A DNA stretch of 64,000 nucleotides from Camellia lanceoleosa (GCA_025200525.1 JANUSC010000387.1:124001-188000), one strand, 5' to 3'; counted from the stretch's first letter, positions 36,291-47,941 are shown. Notes: a model not told the origin generated them from the sequence alone. Program-made: numbers and translations.

Positions 36291-36653
36291 TTGGGCTGTG
36301 GCCGTCATGATAGGAAAATTGCAATTTATGTGCAACAATGCTATGATCACCACATTTGTGTGTCTCATGTTGTTTGCTATCTCATGATTGCATTAGTAAT
36401 AGATACGAGTGATAAGACTCATTACACCAATACAATTGTGATACATGAGATGGTAAATATATTTTCGTATGCAAATATGGGTATCATAGCATTATTGTCT
36501 CACCGTGACTGGTTGAATCCCAATGGATGCTTGCTTTGGGACAATCATGAGCTGCAACTCTTTAACTATAAAATTGGAGATAAAATGATTTTAGAAGTTC
36601 TGTGTGATGGTTCACCAAGTAAAGGTGAATTTGGGGTAGAAATATATTCATAA
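36291..36653 (+). CDS. Orphan ORF, perhaps a TNL post-LRR (C-JID-like) tail
   Basis: An open frame of 120 codons with ordinary composition: MGCGRHDRKIAIYVQQCYDH at the start, a middle hydrophobic part (VVCYLMIALVIDT), SHRDWLNPNGC, and an end GDKMILEVLCDGSPSKGEFG. The final segment loosely resembles the beta-rich domain after the LRRs in TIR-NBS-LRR receptors (pattern HxWL...GD...V.....KxxGV.xxY). No NBS or LRR part is nearby and no promoter or splice site stands out. If real it is a terminal fragment. The family link is a weak guess. Confidence 0.3.
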   Translation: MGCGRHDRKIAIYVQQCYDHHICVSHVVCYLMIALVIDTSDKTHYTNTIVIHEMVNIFSYANMGIIALLSHRDWLNPNGCLLWDNHELQLFNYKIGDKMILEVLCDGSPSKGEFGVEIYS

Positions 36654-36962
36654 AAAGGTTTTTGGATAACCCAGGTTTATCCTAGATATTTCACCCCACA
36701 TTGCACCGTACAATGATTGGTCTTGGGCTTTGCCTATTTAAAACCCCAAGCTAAAATCTTATGGTTATGTAATCATACATTTACCTTATTTAACTTGCAA
36801 AGGATGTAGGTAGTGTAGCAGGGGATGATATGAAATGAGATGAATTATTTAAAAATCTCACAAGTATATTAAATTGTATGAAGCATGTCATATGTTATAT
36901 ATATCTTATATGGCCTTGTAAGTTGTATCCATGTCATGTTTTTTGGGAGGTTTCACTTGAAC
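36654..36962. other. Intergenic stretch, nothing recognised
   Basis: No exon or element recognised between the orphan ORF and the next hAT insertion. Confidence 0.35.
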
Positions 36963-36970
36963 TTGTTAAC

Positions 36971-37944
36971 CTATGAAGCACGGATACTTCAAAAAGGGTG
37001 ACGTATCCGTATCGGATACTTATCGGATACCGATACTCCTCGGATACTCGCGGATACGTATCGGATACTTCTTAAAAGTATCGGATACTTCTTAATTAAT
37101 TTTTTATTAATTTTGAAGTATCGGATACTTAATTTTGAAGTATCAGATATTCAAAATTACATATTACTTATAATATTTTGTTTAGTTCTTTGATAAGAGG
37201 AATATAGTGAGAGTTAAAGTAATAGAATTTGTCAAATTGATGTATCCTTGTTATCTCTCTCACTTCTCTCTTGCTTTCTCACTCTCTCACGTTTCTTCTC
37301 TCTGCTCTCATTCTTTTTTTGGTGTTGGCATGTAAGGATGATGTTTAATTTGCATTTGCTTTTGCTTTTACTTTTAGTTTTGGATGTTTTATAAATGTTT
37401 GAGCACTTTTAGGTTAATAGGAATCCCTCTCTTTATTTATTAGTTTACTTTAAGTTTTATTTTCATGCATATTATATTATTAAAATTATAATTTTTTTTT
37501 TTTACGAATGTATCCCAATGTATGCGATCATACTCGTTCAAATTTTGACATATCGCCATATCCACATCTCCATATCACCATATCCGTATCTGTGCTTCCT
37601 AGGCTATCATTGATGACTTAAAAAAGTATATTTGCTGAAATTTTTATTTAAGAATGGTTTTTTGGCTTTAGCTAAGGTCTTGTGATATTCGCTGATGAAG
37701 GGAAACAAGTTGAAGCTATTGACCTTGAAGAGTCTTAGTTTTATAAGAATCTTTCTTCTTTATCAAGTTGTCTTTTGCTTTAGATTTTATTTTTATGCAT
37801 ACTGCATTACTAAAAATTGTTAAAATAATATTTTTTACGAACGTATCCCCGCCGTACCCGTATCCTAGTTTTTTAAATTTTGTCGTATCGCCGTATCTGT
37901 ATCGTATCGTATTTGTATCCCGTATCTGTATCCGTGCTTCCTAG
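36971..37944. mobile_element. Non-autonomous hAT element, CGGATACT/CGTATC subterminal arrays
   Basis: It starts CTATGAAGCACGGATAC and ends GTATCCGTGCTTCCTAG, a 17-bp inverted repeat with one mismatch. It is flanked by the perfect 8-bp duplication TTGTTAAC (36963-36970 and 37945-37952). The left 180 bp contain about ten CGGATACT/CGGATAC words; the right has CGTATC/GTATCCG words. A second copy of the right end (TCCGTATCTGTGCTTCCTAG) ends at about 37604, so the right terminal region is present twice within the element. No transposase. Confidence 0.85.
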
Positions 37945-37952
37945 TTGTTAAC

Positions 37953-40612
37953 AAATCATACTTGTCAAACCTTGAACATTGCTTGCGGTAGTTTTGTGAA
38001 TTTTGGTCGAATCTAGCACAGTTATTGTTTAATCCCAAATACTTATTCAAAAAGCAACTAATGTGATGTTATTAATGCAAATATTAATTAATATAATGTT
38101 GACCAATATGCACCTAGGCTTCTTAACTGTTGTATTTAGAAGGAGAAACAACACAAGAACTAGATTACGTAAATTCAGCACAAATTGAAATAGGGTTTTG
38201 ATTTTAGTTGCTTAGCTTTATAAAGGGGTCAATATAGAATTGGCGAGTTGGATATTTTTGATGATCAACTAGAGATGAGGAGGTAGCCATGTGTGAAGGG
38301 AAAGGCTAGTGTGCATGCACACAAACAAAGAGATGGCAGATAGGGCAGCCACTTGAGTTTGTAACAAACTTGATCTATACTATCTTTTTTTTCTTACAAA
38401 GTAGATGTGTTAGCTATTATTTATAGTTGTATTTGCACTTTTTTGAGGCCAAGCAAACAATATAGAGATGCCACCAAAGATGTAGCCAAGGCTAGGCTTG
38501 GGTTGGCCAAGCTCCCCTATTTTTAAAAATCCATATAACCATAGTATATATGTCAACCACTTTTAGATTTGCAGTGTTGGTTGAGTGGTAGAATAGTATA
38601 TATAAACCAAAAAGCAGAAAGTCCCCAAAAAAAATTCTATCTACATGTGAGCCAATAAATCAATGGCCCTATCATTAGATTACTTATAAAAAAATAAATA
38701 AAACATCATTAGATTATAATTGAAAGAACAAAAAGGTACTATCTTTTTTTTTTAGGTACATTGGACAACAAAAAGGTACTATCAAACTCTCTTTCTATAT
38801 GTATAATGTTAAAAATTTATGATGTGACATCTTCTGTTAAAAAGTGAAGACTTGTCTCTTCTCTCTCACAAATTGTGGCTTGCACAGTCTTATTGCTCAG
38901 TGCCTCCTGGGAGCAACAACAAAAATAAATGAATTTCAAGATAAGAAAGAAAGTCAGGTACCATTTTGATAGACAACTAAGTGGCTATATATTTAAAAAA
39001 TTATTTCTTTTGTTTATCCTTTAGCATATTTGGTTATTTTGAATATTTTGTCCGATATATTTTAGTGCATTACAAATTAGGGTATAAAAAATGTAAATTA
39101 GCTTATATTATTTGTTTAAATTTCTGTACATAATGTTTGGCCCTCTTGGAATAAAATCTTGGTTTTGTCCCTAGATGTCACATGTCCAATGGATCACATG
39201 GTGAAATTCCCTTCTCTGAATTCTGAAGTGCCAGGTCAAGATGGATACACCACTGTACCTCGATAGGTTGAGATAGAGACATGGTCTTCAACTTGACAAT
39301 CCTTACTCTTAGCCATCAAACCACATGATCCCCACATAGTTAAAACCATAAAAAAGTTTAGGGACCGCAATATCACATATAGAGCTTTGAGGTGCTTCAC
39401 TAGTCATGCCAACTGAACCAGATAGATGCTAGTTTGAGTATGAGAGGGAGCTCTTTATTAGTATCACTCCTCTTGAGCTCAAGATGGTCACCTCCACTTT
39501 GACCTTGAGATACCATACCCTTTCTATATAAGATGTGGAGGCCTTTGGCCTTTAGGAGCATTGTCTTTGACGATGTCACCCTCGAGGGACTACGGCACTT
39601 TACCTTGTGTGGCCTACAAGCTTCAATTTGAAGGCTATGTAATTTATGCTAATAGGGTCTTTTTTTTGGGTGATTAATGCTAACAGGGTCAATCTTGCTA
39701 AAATGTAGATTTTAGCTAATTTAACACCTTCAAAGTCTTTCCTGGTAGTATAACTCCTTAAACCAATGTATAACTATGAGAATTAGAAACATGTGATGAT
39801 GAGCAATAGGTGCTTATATTTCGACTTATACTCTTTTTGAACTGATAATTTTTTGCTTGAGAATGTTGTCCTTTAATTTTCTTATAGGTTTTTTTTTTTT
39901 AAAACTTGTTTTTGTTCAAAATATTTGATGTTTATTGCAAAGCCAGTTGAGCTAAGATTTTGAGGGTTATTTGTTCTTTGAGTCTTGCAATTTTAGATGA
40001 CAAAGCTTCTGACTTGTTATTGTAATTCTCAATAGCCAATAATAAAAAAATATAAAAAATTGATGCACTCTTTCTGTGTAGTAGTTGCATCATGTTTAAG
40101 GTTAGGAAGAACCATTCGGTTATTTCAATTTGAAGTCTAAAGAGAGAGAAATGGTTTTTAACATTACTAAAATAGTTTCTGGTGGTTTTTTGAGTAGGCA
40201 TTACCTTATTCTAAACTGGAGATCTTTTTTTGATAAGTTTCTCAAGGGTGGAAATAAAAAATTTGAAAATCTGTTTTTAAACAAATATTGTATGTACCAG
40301 AATAATATATGTTGCTTTGTTTGGGCCCGGTGATGTTGTTGTATGGAAGTACAAAGGATTATGCAGGACAATCCTATGCAAGCATGTCATTGGTTAAGGA
40401 CCATCAAGATGAAAAAGAAATTTATAAATTTGTAGGAATAGATGGTTCTCCATTTAAAAAAAAAAAAATCCTAAAAACAACCCATTTTGGGGAAACAATT
40501 TTAAGGTATTTTTTGAGTTTTCAAAACTTTGTAATTTGTATTCGTAATTTATAAAATTTGAAAAAATACAAGTCCCTAATTGCCTAAAGAAGATGCGACC
40601 TGTGTCAATGGT
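37953..40612. other. Gene-poor stretch
   Basis: No convincing gene. Scattered short ORFs (for example 39932-40201 minus, 40130-40333 and 40309-40554 plus) lack motifs or conserved composition. The part at 39180-39640 is less AT-rich and could be an old gene or LINE relic, but I could not identify it. Confidence 0.35.
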
Positions 40613-41453
40613 CTAAGAAGCATGGACATGGATACACGATACAACACGGACATGCGACACAATATAGACATGCCAACACGTCAATTTTCAAAAAATGCAA
40701 GACATGACACATGAGGGATACACAATATATGATTTTATACATTTATTCTATGTCATATACATGAATATTTCATAAAAGATAATACAAAATGTAACATAAC
40801 ACTAATTCCTAAAATTTAGAGGAGGAGGGATTTATAGGTATAATTCTATGTTGTTTTCTTTGATCATTGTATCTTAAAAGTTATTTTTTTTAAACTTATA
40901 ATCATCATGTTTGGTTCTAAAAAATTAAGTCTAATTTTTAGAAAATTGAGTTTTTTTGTTTTTAATGATTTTTTAAAATATTTTACTCAAATTTTTATAT
41001 TTTTTAGATACACCTAATCTAAATACGATTAAAAAGTATAATATTTGTGAATTTTTTTTAAAAAATTCATCAAATACAGAAAATAAAAAAAAATTAAAAA
41101 TAAAAAAATTAAAGTTCAATACATTTTTGTATTTTTTGGTATTAAATGAATTTTTATATAATTTTTTTTTATTTTTTAAGTATATTAAGATTAAGTGGAT
41201 CTAAAAAAAAAAATTTGATAAAAATATTTTAAAAAATTATTAAAAATACAGAAATAAAAATTAAAAACTCAAAAAATTATTTTTGAAAACTCAAAATCAA
41301 ATAAGGTGAATGTGTTTTATGTCTGTCTCTAAATGATTGATGTGTGTCCAAAGCATAACATTTGGATTTGGAGGTGTGTCAGACACATGTTGAGTGTTGG
41401 TGTCAGACACGTACATAGAGACACTCCTTTTTAGTAGTGTTGATGCTTCTTAG
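40613..41453. mobile_element. Older non-autonomous hAT element of the AAGCACGG family
   Basis: The left end is CTAAGAAGCATGGACATGG and the right end GTTGATGCTTCTTAG; the terminal 11 bases CTAAGAAGCAT / ATGCTTCTTAG are inverted. The flanks TCAATGGT (40605-40612) and TTGGTGGT (41454-41461) match at 5 of 8 positions, all differences being transitions, as in a decayed duplication. Subterminal words are ACACGGACATG and GACACG/GTGTCAGACAC. It appears to be the most degraded of the four related copies. Confidence 0.65.
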
Positions 41454-42056
41454 TTGGTGGTACATGGAGTGAAGGTTTTTAGTTTTGGGTCTTGAATCCT
41501 TCAATTATCAGGAGCTGTCTCCTCCCTCTAGAACTTCTGCTATATTTGTTAGGAAAATGCTATGCTTATAGGATTTTTATATAAAACAAAATTCAAAATT
41601 CATGATGTGTCAATGACATTTTTTAAAATATAAGTCATCCTACTGGATCTTTTAATTTGAAATGAAAATCAAAACTTGTCACATCATTTTGTATTACTTT
41701 TATGTATAATTTGTGTGTTTGTATAGTACTGATCTATTTGTTTAGGCACCCATATATGTGTGTGTGTGTGTGTATAGCATCCAATGAGTTTAGCCCCCTG
41801 TGGATGATTGCTGGGTGCACCACTCACTTGCATGATCAGAAAAGCAAATTACAAATACAGACCAAGGCAGGAAAATGAAAATCCTTGAACTTTTATTTAA
41901 GACCCAAAGCTATGGGCCCTTGTAGTTTATCAATATTTACAAGAAGTGAAGGTTCGCAAACCTCTAATATGAAATACTGAAGTACTGTGAATCACCTAGT
42001 AAATCCTACTGGAATTGAAAACAAAATCCGATTTTTGATCCGATACCTGATTTGTT
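41454..42056. other. Spacer downstream of the Ca2+-ATPase gene
   Basis: AT-rich DNA with a TG microsatellite at about 41756-41774. The 41540-41720 part has weak inverted similarity typical of a MITE, but ends could not be set. Confidence 0.35.
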
Positions 42057-45000
42057 TTATGTCACAGAAGATCTATGTGTGGGAAGGCTGAGAAACTGTT
42101 TACTTGAAACTGGAATGAACTTGACAAGCCAACCTATTGGCCAAGACATTGCAGCAATCACAATGCATGCGACCCATTGCCCCCAATTCAGCCTCTCAGT
42201 ATTGGCAAATTTCTTTAGAAACTCCACCATGACCACTTGAAGGACTACTGTCATCCCGATAATGCTGAGAAAAAGTTTGTTCTTAACTATCCCCTCAAAT
42301 ATATTCTTCTCCTCCATCTTCCTTGCATTGAACTCATTAAAAACTTGGCACAGGACGAAACTATTGAACACGAGTGTGTCCTTGACGTTCTTGTTCACGC
42401 TGAAGATTGTGCTTCCCTTGAACTCTAGGATCAGCAAAACAGTTATTTGATACGAGGCCTGAGCAATGAGGCTCCTCCACATGATCTTTGTTATAAGCGG
42501 TTCAGTTCGACCCACGGGTTGCTTTGTCATTAGATCATTAGTTGGTTGCTCGGTGGCTAGTGCTAAGGCCCCCAAAGTATCCATTATGAGGTTCACCCAC
42601 AGTAGCTGGACTGCTGTTAGCGGAACTTCACCAGACGATATTGCTGCGACAAAGTTGATGACAAGGGCAGCCACGTTGACAGTGAGTTGAAATTGGATGA
42701 ACTTTTGAATGTTGTTGTATACGCACCGTCCCCACTTCAAAACTGTCACCACCGAGGTAAAATTGTCGTCTAAGATGACTATATCCGAGCTCTCTTTCGC
42801 CACTTCTGTGCCTTGAATTCCCATTGAAAGTCCGACATCTGCTTCTTTCAGTGCAGGCGCATCGTTTGTTCCATCCCCTGTGACCGCTACCACATGTCCT
42901 TTCCGCTTCAAGCACTTTACCATCAGAAGCTTGTCAAATGGGGATGATCTAGCCATTACACGGATTGTGTTTATCTTTTCCATTCTCTCTTCGTCCGAGT
43001 AATTTCTGAATGTCACTCCTTCGATCACTGCATTGTTCGAATCCTCATTGGGTTTGACAATCCCAGATTCGATAGCTATAGCTTTTGCAGTGAAGATGTT
43101 GTCTCCCGTAATCATTTTAACATCAACACCGGCATCTCTGCAAGCTTGTACTGCTGCCCTGACACCTGGTCGACTAGGGTCCTTTAAACCGACAAGCCCT
43201 AACAAGGTAAGTCCGGTTTCTTCAATCTTTCTGCTGACCTCTACACTTTCATCTGTAACTTCTTTGTAACCAAAGGCGATGCATCGCAAGCTTTTAGCTG
43301 CCATATCTTTAATAATCATTTCAAACTGCGTTCTTTCTTCATCATTCATGGGTATAATATTCCCATTTTTGGTGTAATAATTTGAGCACATTGACAGAAT
43401 CATCTCCGCAGCCCCTTTCCAATGCGCGTGAATATTTTTTCCATTCATCCTCGTCAAAACCCCACTTCGTTTCTTCTCTGAGTTGAAAGCTTCTACTTGA
43501 AGAATTTTATGACCTTGCTTCAGCTCATCAATATCCATAGCCAAATCAAACACGACCCAGGAGAGAATTGCTGACTCAGTAGGGCTTCCAGAAATTTCAG
43601 GTATTGATGTGGATAACTGTCTATAGACTTCGCCGGTTGTATTTAAACCGACACCTTCATGTAGCATTTCAAGAACATTAGGGGCTATTTTCAATGATGC
43701 TTTGTCTGTCATTACCTCTTTTCCAAGCCAAAATTCTGTTACCTTCATCTGGTTTAATGTAAGTGTGCGGTTTTGTCTGTGCAGATAGTGGTGGCCGAAC
43801 CCATTGTCTCGCAAGCAGAGAGTTTCCGAACCATGGAATTCTCAACCATCATCCTCTTCATTGAATAAGCCAAAGTTAGAGTCACAGCCAAAGGCAAACC
43901 TTCTGGGATCGCCACCACAACAATCGTAACTGCCGCAGCAACAATCCGCACAACGGCATTCATGACATCATTCGCTTTAGTCTTGCCGTAGTTGAATTCT
44001 TGGTTCCCGTGCTTATCTTCAGTGTTTCCTGTGAAGTACCGGATGAGCAAAACTACGAGAACAAGGAAAGCCACCAGTAAACCGACCTTCCCGATATAAG
44101 ATGTCAGTTTGTTAAGCCGAGCTTGTAATGGTGTTTGCTCGTCTGAGTCACGGCTTATCGAGCTCATCATTACACCCCATGCTGTATTCATGCCTACCGA
44201 AGTAACAAGCATGTGACCGTACCCATCTGTCACCATGGTACCTGAGAGCAGGAATGGATTATTGGTTTCATTTACTTCGACGTAATCACTTTCCCTGTCA
44301 TGCTTGATTCATCCACTTTCAATGAGTGTCCGTCGTAGAACAACCCGTCTGCGGAACTTGATCACCAATCTTTAGACACACAATGTCACCCACTCCGACT
44401 TCAAAAATCGATATGGGTTGTCTGTGGCTTTTCTCACCACTTCCACTTTCATCAGGTTACTGCTCTCATCAGAGAGCTTGTCAAACTGTCTGCCCTGCTT
44501 GAAGTTACTGATGGCAGAAACCACAACGACTAGAATGACAGCAACGATAATGCTCCCCATCGTACCACCCTTCTGTGGGACCGTGCTGTTTGATTCCGAA
44601 CCCGAGAGAGAACACCGCACATACCAGAAGTATAATGATGGTGGTGTCTTTGAATGCTTCAAAGACAAAACTGAGAAAGCCCTTTGCTGGTGGTTTCTCG
44701 TATGTGTTCGAACCAAACACATCGATTCTGTGCTTAATATCACTCTCCTTGGCAGTGATACCAACATTCATGTTGGTTTCAAGAATTGTCGCAACCTCTT
44801 TCACCCCTCCATATTGACAGAGACTGTTAAAGTTCTTCTCTCTCACCATCTCAGAGAGTGCTTTCTGATGAATATTGAATAAGCATACGTGATCGTGCTT
44901 GTCATCAACATCATCAATGGCTTGAATATCAATTGCAACGTAAGATGGGCCGCGCGAGAACCTTGGAAGGAATTGGGTGTTCTTTCCATTGGCAATGACT

Positions 45001-45131
45001 TTCTTGGCCAAAGAAACAACGAAATAGATGACTCTGAAGATCTTTCTCAATCGCTTGTTGGGTTTTCGAACTGAGTGAGCTTTGTCGAGAAACATGATGG
45101 TATCGCTGGATTTTCGAGATTGCAGAGGCAT
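42057..45131 (-). pseudogene. Autoinhibited plasma-membrane Ca2+-ATPase (ACA12/13-like), intronless, frameshifted
   Basis: P2B-type pump that moves Ca2+ out of the cytosol using ATP. From the ATG at 45131: basic N-terminus with a likely calmodulin-binding stretch (NKRLRKIFRVIYFVVS), the first membrane segments, the actuator region (VGVGDIVCLKIGDQVP, DESSMTG), PEGLPLAVTLTLAYSM, ICTDKT, a nucleotide-binding domain, GDGTNDAPALKEADVG, and the C-terminal membrane segments. Total span of about 1025 codons equals the family length; lack of introns fits the ACA12/13 subgroup. Four indels break the frame: near 44555, 44350, 44293 and 43770. The last destroys DKTGTLT, which holds the phosphorylated Asp. 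No nonsense codons were noted between the shifts, and the last 570 or so codons are open. Either a young pseudogene or a gene with assembly indels. Confidence 0.85.
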
Positions 45132-45192
45132 GGTTGATGAAGAAGAAGAAGAAGAAGCAGCAGGTAATGAAACTATAATCTAAGCTGAAGAG

Positions 45193-45203
45193 ATGATTTT
45201 ATA
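45193..45203 (-). promoter_or_regulatory. TATA box upstream of the Ca2+-ATPase
   Basis: The minus strand reads actataaaatc about 65 bases before the ATG at 45131, followed by a leader with a CTT-repeat (GAA run on +, 45140-45156). This is a normal plant promoter layout and supports the chosen start. Confidence 0.5.
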
Positions 45204-46187
45204 GTATAGTAACGGAAACTTGGGACTGAGGTAGCTTGCTGTGATAGACTTGGAACACGGAGCGTTTGTTTTCTGAGAAAGTTCACTGTAGTTTCCTTTC
45301 CTTGGTATAATTATAGAGTTGTTGGCAGTGAAATTGTGTGGAAACAGCTCAAGAATGAGGCGGCAATGTCAGTTTTGTAAATAAAATTATCTTTATAGAA
45401 TTTTGTTTTACATTAAAATGATCATATTGAGTCATATCACTGAATAAAAAAAATTTAGTCACTACAACAAATTACACTTATGGCGACTAAATTTTTAGTC
45501 GCCAAAAGTCATTTTTTCATCGCTGAGGACTTTTGCTGACTAAATTTTTAGTCGTCAATTTTGTCGCTTGATGATTGTTAGGAAAGGTATTGGCGACTAA
45601 TTTTTTTTTAGTCGCCGAAAGTCACCAATTGGAGACTAAAAATTTAGCCATCCAAAGTTTTCAATAAATGTGGTTTTTTGTTTTAGCGACTAAAATATTT
45701 AGTTGCCAAAAACCGTTGTTTTCTTTTTGGCTACCAATTATTTAATCGCTAAAAACGTGACATTCTTTTTTAGCTACCAATTTTTTAGTTGTTAAATCAT
45801 GGTGCTCCTTTTTAGCTACTAATTTTTTAGTCGCCAAAAATTTTCATTTTTTTTTTGTTACTTACTATTTAGTTGCCAACAAGTTCCTTTTTTATTTTTT
45901 GGCTACTAAATATTTAGTCGCCAAAAGCTCTATTTATTAATTTTTTTAAAATACACAAATTGAATATTTTTCATTAATTTTTTATTTTATTTTATTTTAT
46001 TTTTTTTTGGTGAATAAGTCATAAATTAAAGATAAGAAATTTTACACAACTACAAGGGCTATGCTGCAGAACTTAACAAGAACTATACATAACTAGAGGA
46101 TAAAAACCTGCCCAGAAACAGCAAGCTAAATCTAAAGGGAACACAAGCGTCCATTGAAAATAAACAACTATTACAGTCCCAAAGATC

Positions 46188-46828
46188 TAGGGGTGCAACT
46201 TGGCCAGGTTCAACTCAAGCAATTCGAACTCAGTCTTATTTTTTTTAGGGATTCGACAAGATATTTTAAAATTCAGTACGGACTTGGGCAAAAATTCAAA
46301 TGCACGAATTAAATTTGGACGGGCTTGGGTAAAGACGTCAAACAACCCGAGCAATCCAAGTCAATTATACATATATAGATATATAAAAATATTAAATATA
46401 CATATAAATTATTAGTCATTACATGATATTAAAGTAATTTAGATTATTAAATCATATTGAATATATATTATTATATGTACAAATAACATAAAATTTTTTT
46501 TTTATTCACTCATAACTTGTAAATATTACTATAGCAGCATCTCTTTTACATTATATAAATTATTTGTTTTGGTGGTATGAATGATTTTTTATATATAAAA
46601 AAATATAAATAGAGTCAAATTTTAATAATTTAATAATGTAGCTGGAAAAAAAAAAAAAACTGAAATTCATTTACAATTTGGGCAACTCGGGCAATTCGGG
46701 TTTAACTCGGATCGGGTTTGGACAGACAATCTCGGGTTACAATTCGGGCCTGGACAGGTCTCAGTACAATTTGGACTGGATTTGGACAACCTTTTAACCC
46801 GACCGAAGCCGCCCGAATTGCACCCCTA
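46188..46828. mobile_element. hAT-type MITE nested in the CACTA element
   Basis: The ends TAGGGGTGCAA and TTGCACCCCTA are an 11-bp perfect inverted repeat. The flanks CAAAGATC (46180-46187) and CTAAGATC (46829-46836) match at 7 of 8 bases. The right subterminal region is rich in CTCGGGT/TTCGGG words (46680-46815), the left in ATTCGAACT/GACTTGGG words. The nested position shows it is younger than the CACTA insertion. Confidence 0.8.
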
Positions 46829-46836
46829 CTAAGATC

Positions 46837-47385
46837 CCTCAAAAAGGACCACCAAAGTACCACAAAAATACCCACAATAGAAACCCCAAGGAAAGTAAAA
46901 TCTGGTGGCAGACTGAGATAAACCTGTTCAGTGCCCTCATACACTGCATATGTGGGCCATGAACACAATCAAAGGAACCAAAAGGGCTTTCGCAAACACA
47001 AGTATATTTCCTTACACATCCCGCAAGGGTAGGCCCAAAAAAAAGCTCGGTAACAGCTGACCAAATGTCACAAAACAATATATACAAATTAATGTAAAAG
47101 CCTTGTCATTATGCAGGTGTGTCCAGAAGCCATACTTCAAGTTAAATCCCTGTACAATAGTAACAATATAACCATCCTCCATGTTACCGCCGGCACTCTT
47201 TACAATTGCACCATCCAACTTCAGTCTTCGGAGATTAATAGAACCTGCCCAATATAGAAAATGGATTAAGTACCACCAAGCAGGAAACCTGCCTATGTAT
47301 AGAATGCAAGAAAGTAACCAACACACAATATATGGGCTAACTTCACTCAACCCACAATATATAGTCTCACAGCCCTCGTAAATTG
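46837..47385 (-). pseudogene. Possible captured host-gene fragment inside the CACTA element
   Basis: On the minus strand, an acceptor-like ttctatattgggcag (near 47246) is followed by GSINLRRLKLDGAIVKSAGG and NMEDGYIVTIVQG, with normal protein composition. A further frame (about 46850-46970) reads VYEGTEQVYLSLPPDF and then hydrophobic residues. The GC content is higher than in the surrounding subterminal arrays. I do not recognise the gene. It could also be ordinary element DNA. Confidence 0.35.
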
Positions 47386-47677
47386 ATTGACTGCACACAA
47401 TAGGTCGCCAAAAGGTAAAAAAATAATTTTTTATTTTTTATTCGGCAATTAAATGATTTTAGTAACCAAAACTCAATATACAGCGACTAAAATTCTTTTT
47501 TATCGCCAATTCTAGCATTTTTAGCGACTATATTTTTTTTAGTCGCCAATAACCAATATACCCCGACTTAAAAAAATTACTAGGTTAATTTTAGTCTCCA
47601 AATCCACAATTTTGGCGACTACATTTTTTTAATTGCCAATTTTGGTTGCTGAAGGTGCATTTTATTGTAGTGAGTGA

Positions 47678-47830
47678 TGCTAGAGACCCTAAATAATTTA
47701 TCAAATTTTTTATCAAATCTCTCACATAGGTGTGGGATCCACACACATGTAGATTTGTGTGGATTCCACACCCATGTGAAAGATTTAGTAAAAAATTTGA
47801 TAAATTAGTTGGAGTCCATAGTATTTTCCA
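47678..47830. repeat. Foldback hairpin sequence
   Basis: An imperfect palindrome with arms of about 55-60 bp: aataatttatcaaatttttt pairs with aaaaaatttgataaatta, and aggtgtgggatccacacaca with tgtgtggattccacacccat. It may be a small MITE. The hairpin could form a long RNA stem if transcribed. Confidence 0.55.
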
Positions 47831-47941
47831 ATTTTATACGAACACATACGGGGGGAAGTTAATTAGTACATGTGAAGCAAGTACGCGTGATGCTTCCACT
47901 TAGATAGTTATTGACTTGGACAATAGGGTCAATTTCTTTAA

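Larger units (their letters stand above)
45460..47672. mobile_element. CACTA (En/Spm) element, non-autonomous, complete
   Basis: It begins CACTACAACAAATTACAC and ends GCATTTTATTGTAGTG, flanked by AGT on both sides (45457-45459 and 47673-47675), the 3-bp duplication of CACTA elements. The subterminal regions (45480-45930 and 47400-47660) carry many GGCGACTAAATTTTTAGTCGCC-type palindromes. No transposase ORF is present. The interior contains a nested hAT (46188-46828) and a possible host gene fragment on the minus strand. Confidence 0.85.

Noticed and set aside
38570..38610. tRNA-like text (gttggttgagtggtagaata)
   Set aside because: No cloverleaf partner arms or T-loop could be found downstream.
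42237..44882. Plus-strand ORFs of 60-154 codons
   Set aside because: Antisense shadows of the Ca2+-ATPase, which is recognisable on the minus strand across the whole interval.
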